Counted from the first letter of the stretch, positions 15,594 to 25,051 are shown. The stretch: DNA of 40,425 bases from Lacticaseibacillus chiayiensis (GCF_004123795.1 NZ_MSSM01000034.1:1-40425), one strand, 5' to 3'. Numbers and translations: made by a program. The notes: generated by a model not told the origin, from the sequence alone.

Positions 15594-15641
15594 ATTAAAA
15601 AATCGGTTCCAGCGACAAATTGCCTCCAGAACCGATTTTTT
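15594..15641. terminator. Bidirectional terminator after dnaJ
   Basis: AAAATCGGTTC pairs with GAACCGATTTT (about 15598-15639), with A- and T-runs on the outer sides, so it functions for the minus-strand hrcA-grpE-dnaK-dnaJ transcript. Begins about 25 nt past the dnaJ stop. Confidence 0.88.
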
Positions 15642-15664
15642 GTGTCAATTAATTTATTGGCGCT

Positions 15665-16834
15665 TTATTTCCCGCCTTTAAAAGCTTCTTTAACGCGATC
15701 AAACAAGGTTCCGTTATGCGGTGTGACATCTTCACCGCTGGCCGCCGCAAATTGCATCAATGCTGCTTTTTGCTTCTCATTCAGGTGCTTTGGCGTCTGA
15801 ATTTCAACGGTGACAATCTCGTCGCCAGTTCCGTTGCCACGCAGTCGTGGTGCCCCTTTGCCTCGCAATCTAAACTTGGTCTGGCTTTGGGTGCCTGCTG
15901 GAATCTTAAGCTCAACTGGTCCATGCACCGTATCGACTTTGATTTCGTCACCCAACGCCGCCTGCGCAAAGCTTAATGGAATGGTCAGATAGATTTCTGC
16001 ACCGTCGCGTTGATATTTTTTGCTTGGAGCAACCCGGAAAACAATGTATAGATCACCGTAAGGCCCACCATTGGTTCCTGCTTCGCCAGCTTGTTGCAGC
16101 CGCATTTGTTGACCGTCTTCAACGCCAGCCGGAACCTTGACATCAATGGTATGACGTTCCTGTTCATGACCACTGCCATGGCAGGTTGGGCACTTCTCTT
16201 TGATTTCTTTACCGGTACCGCCGCAGACATCGCAAACCTGGCGTGTCATCATTGTGCCAAAAGCCGTATTGCGTTGTACTTGAATATAGCCGGTGCCGTG
16301 GCACTTATGGCACGTTACCGGGCTGGTCCCCGGCTTGGCCCCACTGCCATGACAGGTGTGACAAACAGATTCGCGGTCATAGGAGATCTTGGTATTTTTA
16401 CCAAAAATCGCCTCTTCAAACGTCAAATCCATCCGGTATTGCAAATCAGCGCCTTGACGCGGTGCCGACGGATTCGCCTGGGCGCCACCGCCAGTTCCGC
16501 CAAAGAACTGGCTGAAAATGTCGTCAAAACCGCCGCCAAAACCACCTTGGCCGCCACCAAAGTCACCAAAGCCACCTGCCTGACCTGCGCCTGCATTGCC
16601 GAATCCCTGTGGACCATCAGCAGAACCATACTGATCATAGGCCGCACGTTTCTGGGGATCAGACAGGACCTGATAGGCTTCATTTATCTCTTTGAACTTT
16701 TGCTCCGCGCCTGGTGCGTGATTGAGATCGGGATGATATTTTTTCGATAGCTTGCGAAAAGCCTTTCGAATGGTGTCATCATCAGCATCCCGGCTCACAC
16801 CGAGCGTCTCATAATAATCTTTCTGATCCGCCAT
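15665..16834 (-). CDS. dnaJ: Chaperone protein DnaJ
   Basis: Hsp40 co-chaperone that delivers substrates to DnaK and stimulates its ATPase. The 389 residues show a complete type I layout: J-domain with HPD at 34-36; a Gly/Phe-rich linker (about 73-120); four CxxCxGxG zinc repeats at 158, 175, 201 and 215; and two beta-barrel substrate-binding domains with a C-terminal dimer region. GAGGAGGAAC precedes the ATG. It follows dnaK, but a strong hairpin terminator lies in the 113-bp gap, so its dose is probably lower than that of DnaK. Confidence 0.98.
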   Translation of the reverse strand: MADQKDYYETLGVSRDADDDTIRKAFRKLSKKYHPDLNHAPGAEQKFKEINEAYQVLSDPQKRAAYDQYGSADGPQGFGNAGAGQAGGFGDFGGGQGGFGGGFDDIFSQFFGGTGGGAQANPSAPRQGADLQYRMDLTFEEAIFGKNTKISYDRESVCHTCHGSGAKPGTSPVTCHKCHGTGYIQVQRNTAFGTMMTRQVCDVCGGTGKEIKEKCPTCHGSGHEQERHTIDVKVPAGVEDGQQMRLQQAGEAGTNGGPYGDLYIVFRVAPSKKYQRDGAEIYLTIPLSFAQAALGDEIKVDTVHGPVELKIPAGTQSQTKFRLRGKGAPRLRGNGTGDEIVTVEIQTPKHLNEKQKAALMQFAAASGEDVTPHNGTLFDRVKEAFKGGK

Positions 16835-16892
16835 GAGTTCCTCCTCGATTCAGATCGTGACTGAAAATGCCAATTCAGCATAGCATAATTCA

Positions 16893-16931
16893 AACAAAAA
16901 GCCAAAACCGCGCCGCGGCTTCGGCTTTTTG
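16893..16931 (-). terminator. Intrinsic terminator between dnaK and dnaJ
   Basis: On the minus strand AAAAAGCCGAAGCCGCG pairs with CGCGGTTTTGGCTTTTT (with G-U pairs), ending in a T-run. It would terminate a fraction of the hrcA-grpE-dnaK transcript before dnaJ. Confidence 0.8.
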
Positions 16932-16947
16932 TTGACGATCTACGACA

Positions 16948-18819
16948 TTACTTCTTATCGTTGTCAGAAACATCCTTGTAATCGCCATTGATGGTACCAT
17001 CGTCAGACTTCTTATCGTCAGCACTGCCTTGCGTTGCACCTGTTGCTGCACCACTAGTTGCGCCGCCTTGTGCCTGCTGATTCTTCTGGGCGTTTTCATA
17101 AAGCTTAACGGTCATATCCTGAACCAACTTGTTCAAGTCGTCCCGTTTCTGCTTCATGTCATCAAGGTTGTTTTCTTGTTGAGCTTTCTTCAAAGCTTCC
17201 TGAGCATCCTTGACCTTCTTGATATCTTCTTCAGGAACCTTGCCATCAACGTCCTTGAGCGTCTTGTCGGTCTGGAAGAGTAACTGATCGACATCGTTCT
17301 TCAAGTCGACTTCTTCCTTGCGCTTTTCGTCGGCTTCGGCGTTTTCTTCGGCTTCCTTCTTCATGCGTTCAATTTCTTCATCGGACAAACCACTGGAACT
17401 CTTAATAGTGATATTCTGTGACTTGCCGGTGCCGAGGTCTTTGGCAGAAACCTGAACGATCCCGTTCTTATCGATATCAAACTTAACTTCGATTTGCGGA
17501 ACCCCACGTGGTGCTGGCGGAATGTCCGTCAATTCAAAGCGACCAAGCGTTTTGTCATCTGCTGCCATTGGCCGTTCACCTTGTAAGACATGAATGTCAA
17601 CGGCCGGCTGGTTGTCAGCTGCGGTTGAGAAAACCTGGCTCTTGGAAGTCGGTATAGTCGTGTTACGATCGATCAACTTGGTGAAGACGCCACCCATGGT
17701 TTCAATACCCAGTGACAGCGGTGTAACATCCAACAGAACAACGTCCTTAACATCACCGGAAATGACACCACCTTGGATAGCAGCACCCAAAGCAACAGCT
17801 TCATCAGGGTTGATACTATGATCAGGGTCTTTGCCTGTCCATTCCTTAACGGCTTCCTGAACCGCCGGAATCCGTGTAGAACCACCGTTCAAGATGACTT
17901 TGTCGATGTCGGCATTGGTCAGTTTAGCATCCTTCAAAGCATTTTCAACCGGCTGTTTGGTCTTAGCAACCAAGTCAGCTGTCATTTCATCAAATTGAGC
18001 GCGCGTCAAAGTACGTTCTAAGTGCAGCGGTCCATTAGCGCCAGCAGAGATAAATGGCAAACTAATCTGGGTCTGGGTAACACCAGAGAGGTCTTTCTTC
18101 GCCTTTTCAGCTGCGTCCTTCAAACGTTGCATGGCCATCTTGTCTTTAGAGAGATCAATGTTGTTGTCCTTCTTGAATTCGGAAACCAACCAGTTGATGA
18201 TCTTGTTATCAAAATCATCACCGCCCAAATGCGTATCGCCATTAGTTGACAGAACTTCAAAGACCCCATCGCCTAATTGCAGAATGGAAACATCGAAGGT
18301 CCCACCGCCGAGGTCATAAACCAGAATCTTTTCGTCTTTGTCACCCTTGTCCAAGCCATAGGCCAGCGCGGAGGCCGTTGGTTCGTTGATGATCCGCTGT
18401 ACATTTAAGCCGGCAATCTTCCCGGCATCCTTGGTAGCCTGACGCTGGCTATCGTTAAAGTAAGCCGGCACAGTAATAACCGCATCTTTAACCGGTTCGC
18501 CCAGATAGTCTTCCGAGAATTTTTTGATGTATTGCAGAATCATCGCAGAAATTTCCTGTGGGGTGTATTCCTTATCGCCAACCTTAACTTTGTAATTAGC
18601 TTCGCCCATGTGGCGTTTAATCGAAACAATGGTATCTGGGTTGGTGATTGCCTGACGTTTAGCGACTTCGCCGACTTGAATTTCGCCATCCTTAAACGCA
18701 ACAACAGATGGTGTGGTTCGGTTACCTTCAGGATTTGTAATGATTTTTGGCTGATTGCCTTCCAAAACCGCAACAGCTGAGTTGGTGGTTCCTAAGTCAA
18801 TACCAATAACTTTACTCAT
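16948..18819 (-). CDS. dnaK: Chaperone protein DnaK (Hsp70)
   Basis: ATP-dependent folding chaperone working with GrpE and DnaJ. The 623-residue protein has the Hsp70 nucleotide-binding motifs GIDLGTTNS (5-13), [10 protein letters not shown] and LNGGSTRIP, a substrate-binding domain from about 370, a helical lid, and a low-complexity Gly/Ala/Gln and acidic tail ending VSDNDKK. It has the shorter nucleotide-binding domain typical of Gram-positive DnaK. AAGAAGG lies before the ATG, and grpE ends about 30 nt upstream. Controlled through CIRCE/HrcA ahead of hrcA. Confidence 0.99.
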   Translation of the reverse strand: MSKVIGIDLGTTNSAVAVLEGNQPKIITNPEGNRTTPSVVAFKDGEIQVGEVAKRQAITNPDTIVSIKRHMGEANYKVKVGDKEYTPQEISAMILQYIKKFSEDYLGEPVKDAVITVPAYFNDSQRQATKDAGKIAGLNVQRIINEPTASALAYGLDKGDKDEKILVYDLGGGTFDVSILQLGDGVFEVLSTNGDTHLGGDDFDNKIINWLVSEFKKDNNIDLSKDKMAMQRLKDAAEKAKKDLSGVTQTQISLPFISAGANGPLHLERTLTRAQFDEMTADLVAKTKQPVENALKDAKLTNADIDKVILNGGSTRIPAVQEAVKEWTGKDPDHSINPDEAVALGAAIQGGVISGDVKDVVLLDVTPLSLGIETMGGVFTKLIDRNTTIPTSKSQVFSTAADNQPAVDIHVLQGERPMAADDKTLGRFELTDIPPAPRGVPQIEVKFDIDKNGIVQVSAKDLGTGKSQNITIKSSSGLSDEEIERMKKEAEENAEADEKRKEEVDLKNDVDQLLFQTDKTLKDVDGKVPEEDIKKVKDAQEALKKAQQENNLDDMKQKRDDLNKLVQDMTVKLYENAQKNQQAQGGATSGAATGATQGSADDKKSDDGTINGDYKDVSDNDKK

Positions 18820-18848
18820 ATGTTATACCTTCTTTATTTTCAGATTAA

Positions 18849-19442
18849 TTATTTAGCAACGACGACCATAGCAGGGCGTAAAACCCGATCCTTGAGATAA
18901 TACCCTTTTTGCAACACCTGCGCGACAGTATCAGCTGCATGTTTATCATCAGCCGCGACTGTTTGGACAGCCTGTTGAGTATTCGGATCGAATTTTTTAC
19001 CTGTGCCATCAATGGCAGTGATGCCGTTTTCCTTCAAAGCACGTTCCAAGTGGTCATAAACCATCTGGACACCCTTTTTCAGTGAGGCAGCACTATCATC
19101 TTTGGCTTCGGTTGCGAGCGCGCGTTCAAGATTATCGACAACTGGCAAAATCGCCTTTGCTAACTTCTGGCCGTCGTACTTCAGCAGCTTCTGTTGCTCT
19201 TTTTCGAACCGATGATTCATGTTTTGAATCTCCGCAGCTGCCCGCAGATATTTATCTTCGAATTCATCACGCTCTTTCTTCAACTGCTCACCATCATGTT
19301 GGCTGCTTTTCAGTTGATCATTAAGATCAGCGATGCTTTCTTTCAGAATGTCTTCTTTAAGCGAAGATCCTGACGCTTCAGCAGGTTGTTTTGCCTGTTT
19401 GGCGGTATCTGCCGCAGTTTGCTTTGCTTTTTTTTCTGCCAT
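18849..19442 (-). CDS. grpE: Nucleotide exchange factor GrpE
   Basis: Releases ADP from DnaK. A 197-residue protein with an acidic/Lys-Ala-rich N-terminal tail, a long coiled-coil (about 30-100; KKERDEFEDKYLRAAAEIQNM) and the C-terminal beta domain with the family signature around VQTVAADDKHAADTVAQVLQKGY and the VLRPAMVVV ending. AAAGGGAGG lies 5-6 nt before the ATG. Second gene of the hrcA operon. Confidence 0.98.
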   Translation of the reverse strand: MAEKKAKQTAADTAKQAKQPAEASGSSLKEDILKESIADLNDQLKSSQHDGEQLKKERDEFEDKYLRAAAEIQNMNHRFEKEQQKLLKYDGQKLAKAILPVVDNLERALATEAKDDSAASLKKGVQMVYDHLERALKENGITAIDGTGKKFDPNTQQAVQTVAADDKHAADTVAQVLQKGYYLKDRVLRPAMVVVAK

Positions 19443-19509
19443 GGTATCCTCCCTTTAAATCACATTCGCCAGTATTCATACAACGATGCTAACAAACATT
19501 TTTTAATTT

Positions 19510-20556
19510 TCATTGATCAAAGTTGGCATAATAATCTGTCAATCGTTTTGCCAGCTCTTCACGGAAAACATCCAGCAGTCCGATCATTTTCGAATACGGC
19601 ATCTGTGTCGGGCCCAGTAAGGCAATCATGCCGGTGCCATGATCGCCAACATCGTAACTGGCCGTGATTAAACTAAGATTGGCCAGATCAATTGGTTTGA
19701 GCTCCGGACCTAGCCGAACCTGAACCGGCGTTTGGCGAATCGGTCCACCAAGCAGTTCCGTGAGATCGCCGTGATCAGCGTCAATCAATGACAAGATTTT
19801 TTTCAGTTCATGGATATCGGAATCTCCTAGGTAATCCATCAAATTCAACCGCCCGCCGACATAAAAGCGCTCGGAAGCAGCTGATTTTAAGATGTTACCG
19901 AAAATATCCAAGAAGCCTTCAGGACTAGTCAGATACTGCATTAACATCGAAGGCACATCGGTTTTCAGCCGCTGTGCAACCTGAATCAACGGCAAGCCAA
20001 CCAGTTGATCATTGACGATTCGAATTGCTTTTTCAAGCTCATCGGATGAGATATTTTGCGACACAGTAAAGACCTTGTTTTCGATATTACCGTTATTCGT
20101 GACCAAAATTGCCATGACTTGGTGATTACCTAATGGAACAAGGCGAAAACCAGTCAGCTTGATATTGGTTACTTCAGGTCCCAAGCTAATGGCCGTGTAA
20201 CTCGTCAGATTAGACAGAATTTGCGCACTTTGCGCCACAATCTCGTCCATCTTGTTGTATCGCTGGCTAAATGCCTGCTTGATAGTTGCCAGTTCTTGAT
20301 GCGAAACACGCATCGGTTCAACAAGATGATCGAGATAATACCGATAGCCTTGCGTCGATGGCACGCGTCCGGAACTACTGTGGGTCTTGGTGATCAAACC
20401 AGCATCTTCAAGCGACGCCATGTCGTTACGGATTGTGGCGGAACTGACATGAATAGGCAGCTCACGCATCAATCGCTTTGACCCGACCGGCTCCCCGCTT
20501 TCGGTAAACAGGCGGATGATTTCTTTTAAGACGAGCACTTGCCGTTTCGTCAACAT
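19510..20556 (-). CDS. hrcA: Heat-inducible transcription repressor HrcA
   Basis: Class I heat-shock repressor that binds CIRCE with help from GroEL. The 348 residues match the family: an N-terminal winged helix ([42 protein letters not shown]), a dimerisation region and a GAF-like domain; the C-terminus contains [22 protein letters not shown]-type residues. The Shine-Dalgarno GAGGTGAG precedes the ATG. A perfect CIRCE lies 16 nt upstream of the ATG, so it represses its own operon. Confidence 0.98.
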   Translation of the reverse strand: MLTKRQVLVLKEIIRLFTESGEPVGSKRLMRELPIHVSSATIRNDMASLEDAGLITKTHSSSGRVPSTQGYRYYLDHLVEPMRVSHQELATIKQAFSQRYNKMDEIVAQSAQILSNLTSYTAISLGPEVTNIKLTGFRLVPLGNHQVMAILVTNNGNIENKVFTVSQNISSDELEKAIRIVNDQLVGLPLIQVAQRLKTDVPSMLMQYLTSPEGFLDIFGNILKSAASERFYVGGRLNLMDYLGDSDIHELKKILSLIDADHGDLTELLGGPIRQTPVQVRLGPELKPIDLANLSLITASYDVGDHGTGMIALLGPTQMPYSKMIGLLDVFREELAKRLTDYYANFDQ

Positions 20557-20571
20557 TTTCTCACCTCACCT

Positions 20572-20598
20572 TTAGCACTCGTTTCACACGAGTGCTAA
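20572..20598 (-). promoter_or_regulatory. CIRCE operator (HrcA binding site)
   Basis: A perfect TTAGCACTC-N9-GAGTGCTAA palindrome, located between the -10 box and the hrcA start codon. This matches the CIRCE consensus exactly. Confidence 0.98.
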
Positions 20599-20608
20599 TA
20601 CACTGAAT

Positions 20609-20637
20609 AATATACCAAGCACTGTTAGCAAAGTCAA
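20609..20637 (-). promoter_or_regulatory. Sigma-A promoter of hrcA-grpE-dnaK-dnaJ
   Basis: On the minus strand -35 TTGACT (20632-20637), 17-nt spacer and -10 TATATT (20609-20614). The start site falls at the edge of CIRCE. Confidence 0.88.
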
Positions 20638-20665
20638 GGCAACATTGCTAACATCTTCAGTGCTT
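20617..20665. promoter_or_regulatory. Nested inverted repeats over the hrcA -35 region
   Basis: Outer arms AAGCACTG (20617-20624) and CAGTGCTT (20658-20665); inner arms GTTAGCAA (20624-20631) and TTGCTAAC (20645-20652). The -35 box lies in the 13-nt inner loop. The arms echo the TTAGCA/AGCACT parts of CIRCE but are not a CIRCE. Confidence 0.6.
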
Positions 20666-20701
20666 TCGGTGTTTCTATCCAATGGCGATCATTTTTTCAA
20701 G

Positions 20702-20724
20702 AAAAAAACCGTTTAAATAAGCGG
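20702..20724 (-). terminator. Weak terminator at the end of hemW
   Basis: On the minus strand GCCGCTT..AACGGT forms a short stem (with a bulge) followed by a run of seven T; the hemW stop codon is in the hairpin loop. Short stem, hence uncertain. Confidence 0.4.
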
Positions 20725-21858
20725 CTCATCAAGCAAAAATTGTTGAAAGACTTCGTTACCTAAAAACTTACCCTTGTTTGTCAGCCGGATAAAGCCATCA
20801 TTGCGCTGTAACAAACCTTGGCTTTCCAACTCAGGTACAGTCTCTCCGTACACCGCATCAACTGTCAGGTGATAGCGCTCATAGAAGCGTTTTTCACTTA
20901 CGCCGCGCATGGTTCGCAAACCGAGAAACATTTCTTCTTCAATTTGTTCGGAAACCGGAACCAGGTGATGGGCCAAAACCGGTAAATGTTCGGTATGAAG
21001 CGGCGTCAGGTACTGCTTGATCGGGCCATAATTATGATACCGATCGCGTCCAAGATAACCAAACGCGCCAGCCCCAAAGCCGAAGTATTTGTCATTTTCC
21101 CAGTAAAGCAAGTTGTGTTGGCATTGATAACCATCTTTGGCAAAATTGCTAATTTCATATTGATGTCTACCATGCGCTTCCATTAAATCAATGGCATCCT
21201 GATACATGTCGGCTTCGATATCCTGCGTTGGCAAGCGTAATTTTCCTTGGCGCATCAAATTATAAAAGATGGTTTTCCGTTCAAGAATCAGTGAATACGT
21301 GGAATAATGTGGCAAATCTAGATCGAGGGCATTTTGTAGACTATTTAAAAAATCATCCCGGCTTTGATCCGGTAGTCGAAAAATCAAATCAATCGACAGA
21401 TTATCAAAACCCACTTTTCTGGCGTTGGCAATCGCAACATAAACATCCTTGGCGCGATGAATCCGACCGATCCGCTTGAGAACTTCGTCGTTAAAAGACT
21501 GGACCCCGATTGATAGTCGATTGACGCCATAATCATGTAAAACCTGCAACTTATCGGTCGTCAGCAAATCATTGGGGTTCGCCTCAAACGTGAATTCACC
21601 AGAATCAAAATGCAAAATGTCGTGAACGCCTTGGCAAAGTGTCGCCAACTGTTTGGGTGTCAAAGTTGTGGGTGTTCCGCCACCGACATAGACCGTTTCG
21701 ATTTTTTCATCGGGATGCTCTGCCATGACCATCCGCATCTCTTTAAGCAACATCGCAACATAGTCATCAACAGGCTGACCTTCAATGAAGACTTTATTGA
21801 AATCACAGTAGTAACAAATATGTTCGCAAAACGGAATATGAATATATGCGCCTGCCAT
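20713..21858 (-). CDS. hemW: Radical SAM protein HemW (CPO-III-like)
   Basis: Formerly annotated as oxygen-independent coproporphyrinogen III oxidase, HemW binds heme and a 4Fe-4S cluster and is thought to act as a heme chaperone. The 381 residues include the radical SAM cysteines CEHICYYC (C11, C15, C18), GGGTPTTL, the FEANPND motif and RLSIGVQSFND, and the HemN C-terminal domain. The CPO-defining extra cysteine after the triad (CxxxCxxCxC) is absent, favouring HemW. It starts right after the ribF stop; truB-ribF-hemW form one unit. Confidence 0.93.
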   Translation of the reverse strand: MAGAYIHIPFCEHICYYCDFNKVFIEGQPVDDYVAMLLKEMRMVMAEHPDEKIETVYVGGGTPTTLTPKQLATLCQGVHDILHFDSGEFTFEANPNDLLTTDKLQVLHDYGVNRLSIGVQSFNDEVLKRIGRIHRAKDVYVAIANARKVGFDNLSIDLIFRLPDQSRDDFLNSLQNALDLDLPHYSTYSLILERKTIFYNLMRQGKLRLPTQDIEADMYQDAIDLMEAHGRHQYEISNFAKDGYQCQHNLLYWENDKYFGFGAGAFGYLGRDRYHNYGPIKQYLTPLHTEHLPVLAHHLVPVSEQIEEEMFLGLRTMRGVSEKRFYERYHLTVDAVYGETVPELESQGLLQRNDGFIRLTNKGKFLGNEVFQQFLLDEPLI

Positions 21859-21859
21859 T

Positions 21860-22804
21860 TTAACCCTTCTTCGCGAAATACTGACGGACTGCCACTTCGT
21901 CTTTCTTTAGCTGGCTAATCAACTCTTCGGCGTTGGCAAATTTTACTTCACCACGCAGATAATGGTACCAACGAACTCGCACGGTTTTACCATAGATCAT
22001 GCGGTTAAAATCCAGTAGATTTATCTCAAGCGTCACATCACGATCACTGCCAAACGTGACATTCCGGCCAATCGAAGCCATTCCTAGATACCAAGTGCCA
22101 TCCACGTTCACCGTAACAGCATAAATGCCGATACCAGGAAGCCGCTGCTGGCCTAATGTCGCCAGATTAATGGTCGGGAAACCAAGTTGCCGACCGCGGG
22201 CTTCACCATGAACCACTTTGCCAGTCGTCAAATAAGGGTAACCTAAAAGCTCATTTGCCGTGTCAATGTCTCCTTGATCCAATGCGTCACGAATTCGGGT
22301 CGAACTGATTTTTTCGCCATCTTCTGCCAGCTTTGGTACACTGATGACTTCAAATCTGCCATGGGCATAGTCAGGCAGTAAAGCCATGTTGGCAATCGTG
22401 CGTTTCCCATAAGTATAATCAAAACCGGCCACAACTGTATCAGCCTTCAGCCCCACCAAATACTGATCCACAAACGCTTGTGGCGATAAGGCAGCGAATT
22501 CCGGCGTAAAATGAACAAAATACAACAAATCCACCCCTAATTGCCGCATCAAATCAATCTTTTCTTCACGCGTTGACAGATACTGGATCGTTGTTTTACT
22601 GACGCCGCGATAAACAACAGCCGGATGAATGTCAAATGTCATCACAGCTAACGGCAATTTTTTGGCTAAGGCTACTTGCTTCCCTGCTTTAATGACGGCT
22701 TGATGGCCGCGGTGTACGCCATCAAAGAAACCCAGCGTCAAAACGATGGGCTGTAGCGGTGCCGCTGATGCTTGCAACGGCGGGTGAATATCGATGACTT
22801 CCAT
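21860..22804 (-). CDS. ribF: Bifunctional riboflavin kinase/FAD synthetase
   Basis: Converts riboflavin to FMN and then FAD. The N-terminal FMN adenylyltransferase half contains GFFDGVHRGHQAVI (about 25-38) and SSTRIRDAL; the C-terminal riboflavin kinase half contains GRQLGFPTINL and a GIYAVTV strand. From the ATG at 22804 the product is 314 residues and begins MEVIDIHP like relatives. Longer starts at 22819 or 22828 overlap truB; all ribosome-binding sites here are weak, so reinitiation after truB is likely. Confidence 0.93.
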   Translation of the reverse strand: MEVIDIHPPLQASAAPLQPIVLTLGFFDGVHRGHQAVIKAGKQVALAKKLPLAVMTFDIHPAVVYRGVSKTTIQYLSTREEKIDLMRQLGVDLLYFVHFTPEFAALSPQAFVDQYLVGLKADTVVAGFDYTYGKRTIANMALLPDYAHGRFEVISVPKLAEDGEKISSTRIRDALDQGDIDTANELLGYPYLTTGKVVHGEARGRQLGFPTINLATLGQQRLPGIGIYAVTVNVDGTWYLGMASIGRNVTFGSDRDVTLEINLLDFNRMIYGKTVRVRWYHYLRGEVKFANAEELISQLKKDEVAVRQYFAKKG

Positions 22805-22808
22805 TAAA

Positions 22809-23717
22809 TTATCTCGCATTCTTCTCATTCGCTAAAAACATAATATCCGGGCGATACTGGTGTTTTTCCAATCGATAGATGGCTTTCAAAACGCCAGCGT
22901 AATGTAGCCGAATCCTTGGTGCATCCAGCTGCAGGGTCAAAAATCGGCCGTGCCGGACATCGTCATACTGGTCGTTTGTCAAATCAACTTTCGGCAATTC
23001 AGCAAATGCAATATCAATCGGTTGGATCACTGACGCTATAGTGCCATCAGTAATATGTTGCTCCAAGTCTCTAAGGCTGACCGATTGCGCTAATGTAAAG
23101 CCGCCGCTTTTAATCCGCGTCAATTGACTCATCACTGCAGCGACGCCTAATGATTGGCCAACATCAACTGCCAAGGTTCGGATATAGGTTCCCTTAGACA
23201 CTGCAACCTCAAAACGAAAACGTTGAATTCCTTGAGCTACGTCGAAAATCGGTTCACTGATTCGCTCAAAGCGCTTTACCGTCACCTGGCGCTTCGGACG
23301 TTCAACTGACTCACCGGCACGCGCATACTCATACAACCGCCTACCATTGACTTTGACTGCTGAAAACATCGGCGGCACTTGGGTAATTTCCCCTGTCCAT
23401 TGCGTCAGTGCCTGATCCAGTTCATGCACCGGTACCGGCTTCACTAGCGGCGTCCGTTTCACCACCTCGCCATCAAGATCTTCGGTGGTTGTTGCAAAGC
23501 CAAGTGTGATTTCGCCGGTATAAATTTTCCCACTGGCCATTAATTGGGGCACAGCTTTGGTCGCCGCACCAATCGCGAGTGGTAAAACACCGTCAACATT
23601 CGGGTCAAGTGTACCGGAGTGACCGATTTTTTTAATGTGAAGAAGCTTGCGTGCATGATAAACGGCATCGGCACTGGTCATGCCGGTTGGTTTATACAGC
23701 GGAAGAATGCCGTTCAT
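22809..23717 (-). CDS. truB: tRNA pseudouridine(55) synthase TruB
   Basis: Forms pseudouridine 55 in the T loop of tRNAs. The 302 residues carry the TruB catalytic motif IGHSGTLDPNVDGVLPLAIG-like region with Asp38 as the nucleophile, the YTGEITLG strand, QVPPMFSAVKVNG, the KGTYIRTLAVDVG motif and a C-terminal PUA-like region. AAAGGGG precedes the ATG by about 7 nt. It lies in the usual Firmicutes position between rbfA and ribF, though here a TerC gene is inserted between rbfA and truB. Confidence 0.97.
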   Translation of the reverse strand: MNGILPLYKPTGMTSADAVYHARKLLHIKKIGHSGTLDPNVDGVLPLAIGAATKAVPQLMASGKIYTGEITLGFATTTEDLDGEVVKRTPLVKPVPVHELDQALTQWTGEITQVPPMFSAVKVNGRRLYEYARAGESVERPKRQVTVKRFERISEPIFDVAQGIQRFRFEVAVSKGTYIRTLAVDVGQSLGVAAVMSQLTRIKSGGFTLAQSVSLRDLEQHITDGTIASVIQPIDIAFAELPKVDLTNDQYDDVRHGRFLTLQLDAPRIRLHYAGVLKAIYRLEKHQYRPDIMFLANEKNAR

Positions 23718-23770
23718 GAAGTCGGCCCCTTTCAGTTTTCAAAATTAAAAAAGTTAATTATTGTAACCCA

Positions 23771-24481
23771 TCAAGCTTTAGGCTTGGTATACATGCTGCG
23801 ATGATGCCTAGCATGTGCCGCATGTTGCCATCCTGCCCAAATAAAAATCAGCACGACCAAAATCGAAAAGAGCCAATCCGGTGTTTTGACATTGATCATC
23901 GGCAAACTCAATCCAAGTTTGATGGCAATGAGGCCAACGAGTACATACGCCGCGGTTTCCAACTCAGGTACTCGATCGATAAAGGTCGTGATCACTTGAG
24001 CAACAACCCGCATCGCCAAAATACCCAAGCAGCCGCCGATTAAAACAATGACCGGATTACTGGAGACTGCCAAAGCTGCCAAGATTGAATCCACCGAGAA
24101 AACTATATCGAGGCTTTCAATTTGAAAAACCGTCCCCCATAAGCCATGAGCGCGTTTGGTCCGTTTGCCTGTGTTGCTTTTAGGATGACGAACCGCATAA
24201 AAATAACTAGCACTCATCCATACCAGATACAAAGCGCCAAGTGCCTTAATCGGCCAAAACTGTAATAAGTAAGTTCCAAGTCCGATGGCAATGAAGCGAA
24301 ACAGATATGCTCCTCCCATGCCATACATCAAGGCCTTTTTGCGCTCCGACTCAGCCTTAAGCTGTTCGGTCTGTGCAGCGAGAACAACTGCATTATCAAC
24401 GGAGAGCATACATTCTAAAAGGATTAAGCTGAAAATCGTAACTAGGCCGCTGACCGAAAAAGCCAGCTGCCAGTTGTGCAT
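23771..24481 (-). CDS. TerC family integral membrane protein
   Basis: A multi-TM protein (about seven segments) of the TerC/YjbE family, linked to metal-ion export or secretion-associated metalation. The family's membrane aspartates appear in LECMLSVDNAVV near the N-terminus and FSVDSILAAL in the second half. The start is uncertain. The ATG at 24481 gives 236 residues but lacks a ribosome-binding site. A good AAGGGAAGG lies further upstream before in-frame ATC codons at 24526 and 24520 (KFLGTLYGPFF would then be translated). The TTG at 24562 overlaps the -10 box. It interrupts the normal rbfA-truB order. Confidence 0.85.
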   Translation of the reverse strand: MHNWQLAFSVSGLVTIFSLILLECMLSVDNAVVLAAQTEQLKAESERKKALMYGMGGAYLFRFIAIGLGTYLLQFWPIKALGALYLVWMSASYFYAVRHPKSNTGKRTKRAHGLWGTVFQIESLDIVFSVDSILAALAVSSNPVIVLIGGCLGILAMRVVAQVITTFIDRVPELETAAYVLVGLIAIKLGLSLPMINVKTPDWLFSILVVLIFIWAGWQHAAHARHHRSMYTKPKA

Positions 24482-24548
24482 CGAAAAGAATGGTCCGTAT
24501 AAGGTCCCTAAAAACTTGATCGTGATCCTTCCCTTCTCAATGTTTATT

Positions 24549-24577
24549 ATTATACCGTTCAAGCCAGGAAAGCTAAA
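24549..24577 (-). promoter_or_regulatory. Promoter of the TerC gene
   Basis: -10 TATAAT (24549-24554) on the minus strand with a weak TTTAGC at 17 nt. The start site near 24542 is only some 8 nt ahead of AAGGGAAGG. Confidence 0.6.
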
Positions 24578-24631
24578 GCGGCTATTACGAGAAAGGCAAC
24601 GTTGCCTGATGACTTCATAAAAAAGGACACG

Positions 24632-24667
24632 AAAAAAGGATTCAATCTTGACGACTGAACCCCTTTT
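24632..24667 (-). terminator. Terminator of the rimP-rbfA operon
   Basis: On the minus strand AAAAGGGGTTCA pairs with TGAATCCTTTT (one bulge), followed by a T-run; it lies 13 nt past the rbfA stop. Confidence 0.75.
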
Positions 24668-24679
24668 GATTGAACAGCG

Positions 24680-25033
24680 CTATTCCAAATTCTTGCGCCG
24701 CACTTCATTGATTAACTGATCAATGCGAGCACCATACTGAACGGATTTGTCTTGAACAAATTCGATTTCCGGCACCTTGAACAGCCGAATCCGTTGCCCG
24801 ACTTCACGCCGAATCAGTCCACTGGCTTTATCCAAACCAGTTTGGGCTGCTTCGACTTTATCAGGTGCATCATCGAGAATGCTATAGAAAATGGTGGCAT
24901 GCTGCAGATCACCGGTCAGCTTGACGCCGGTAATCGTCACGCCTTTGACCCGCGGATCATTAACATCCTTTAACAAGATATCATCAACTTCACGTTGGAT
25001 CTGAGTCTCAACTCGACCGATACGATGCTTCAT
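24680..25033 (-). CDS. rbfA: 30S ribosome-binding factor RbfA
   Basis: Cold-shock and 16S rRNA maturation factor binding the 30S subunit. The 117 residues fit: RIGRVETQIQREVDDIL at the N-terminus, DPRVKGVTITGV (the KH-like fold), and the VPEIEFVQDKSVQYGARIDQLI ending. AGGAGG lies about 9 nt upstream of the ATG, and repeat copy C ends only 3-4 nt before that AGGAGG. Last gene of the rimP-nusA-infB operon. Confidence 0.97.
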   Translation of the reverse strand: MKHRIGRVETQIQREVDDILLKDVNDPRVKGVTITGVKLTGDLQHATIFYSILDDAPDKVEAAQTGLDKASGLIRREVGQRIRLFKVPEIEFVQDKSVQYGARIDQLINEVRRKNLE

Positions 25034-25051
25034 CCGCTTAAACCTCCTGGT

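Noticed and set aside
16091-16750. 219-codon plus-strand frame
   Set aside because: Antisense to dnaJ, which is intact with all its motifs; no ribosome-binding site, composition typical of a shadow frame.
20632-20665. CtsR operator upstream of hrcA
   Set aside because: The heptanucleotide direct repeat GGTCAAA is absent; only the dyad described in the findings is present.
22805-22828. FMN riboswitch upstream of ribF
   Set aside because: ribF starts at the truB stop; no intergenic space for the roughly 130-nt element.
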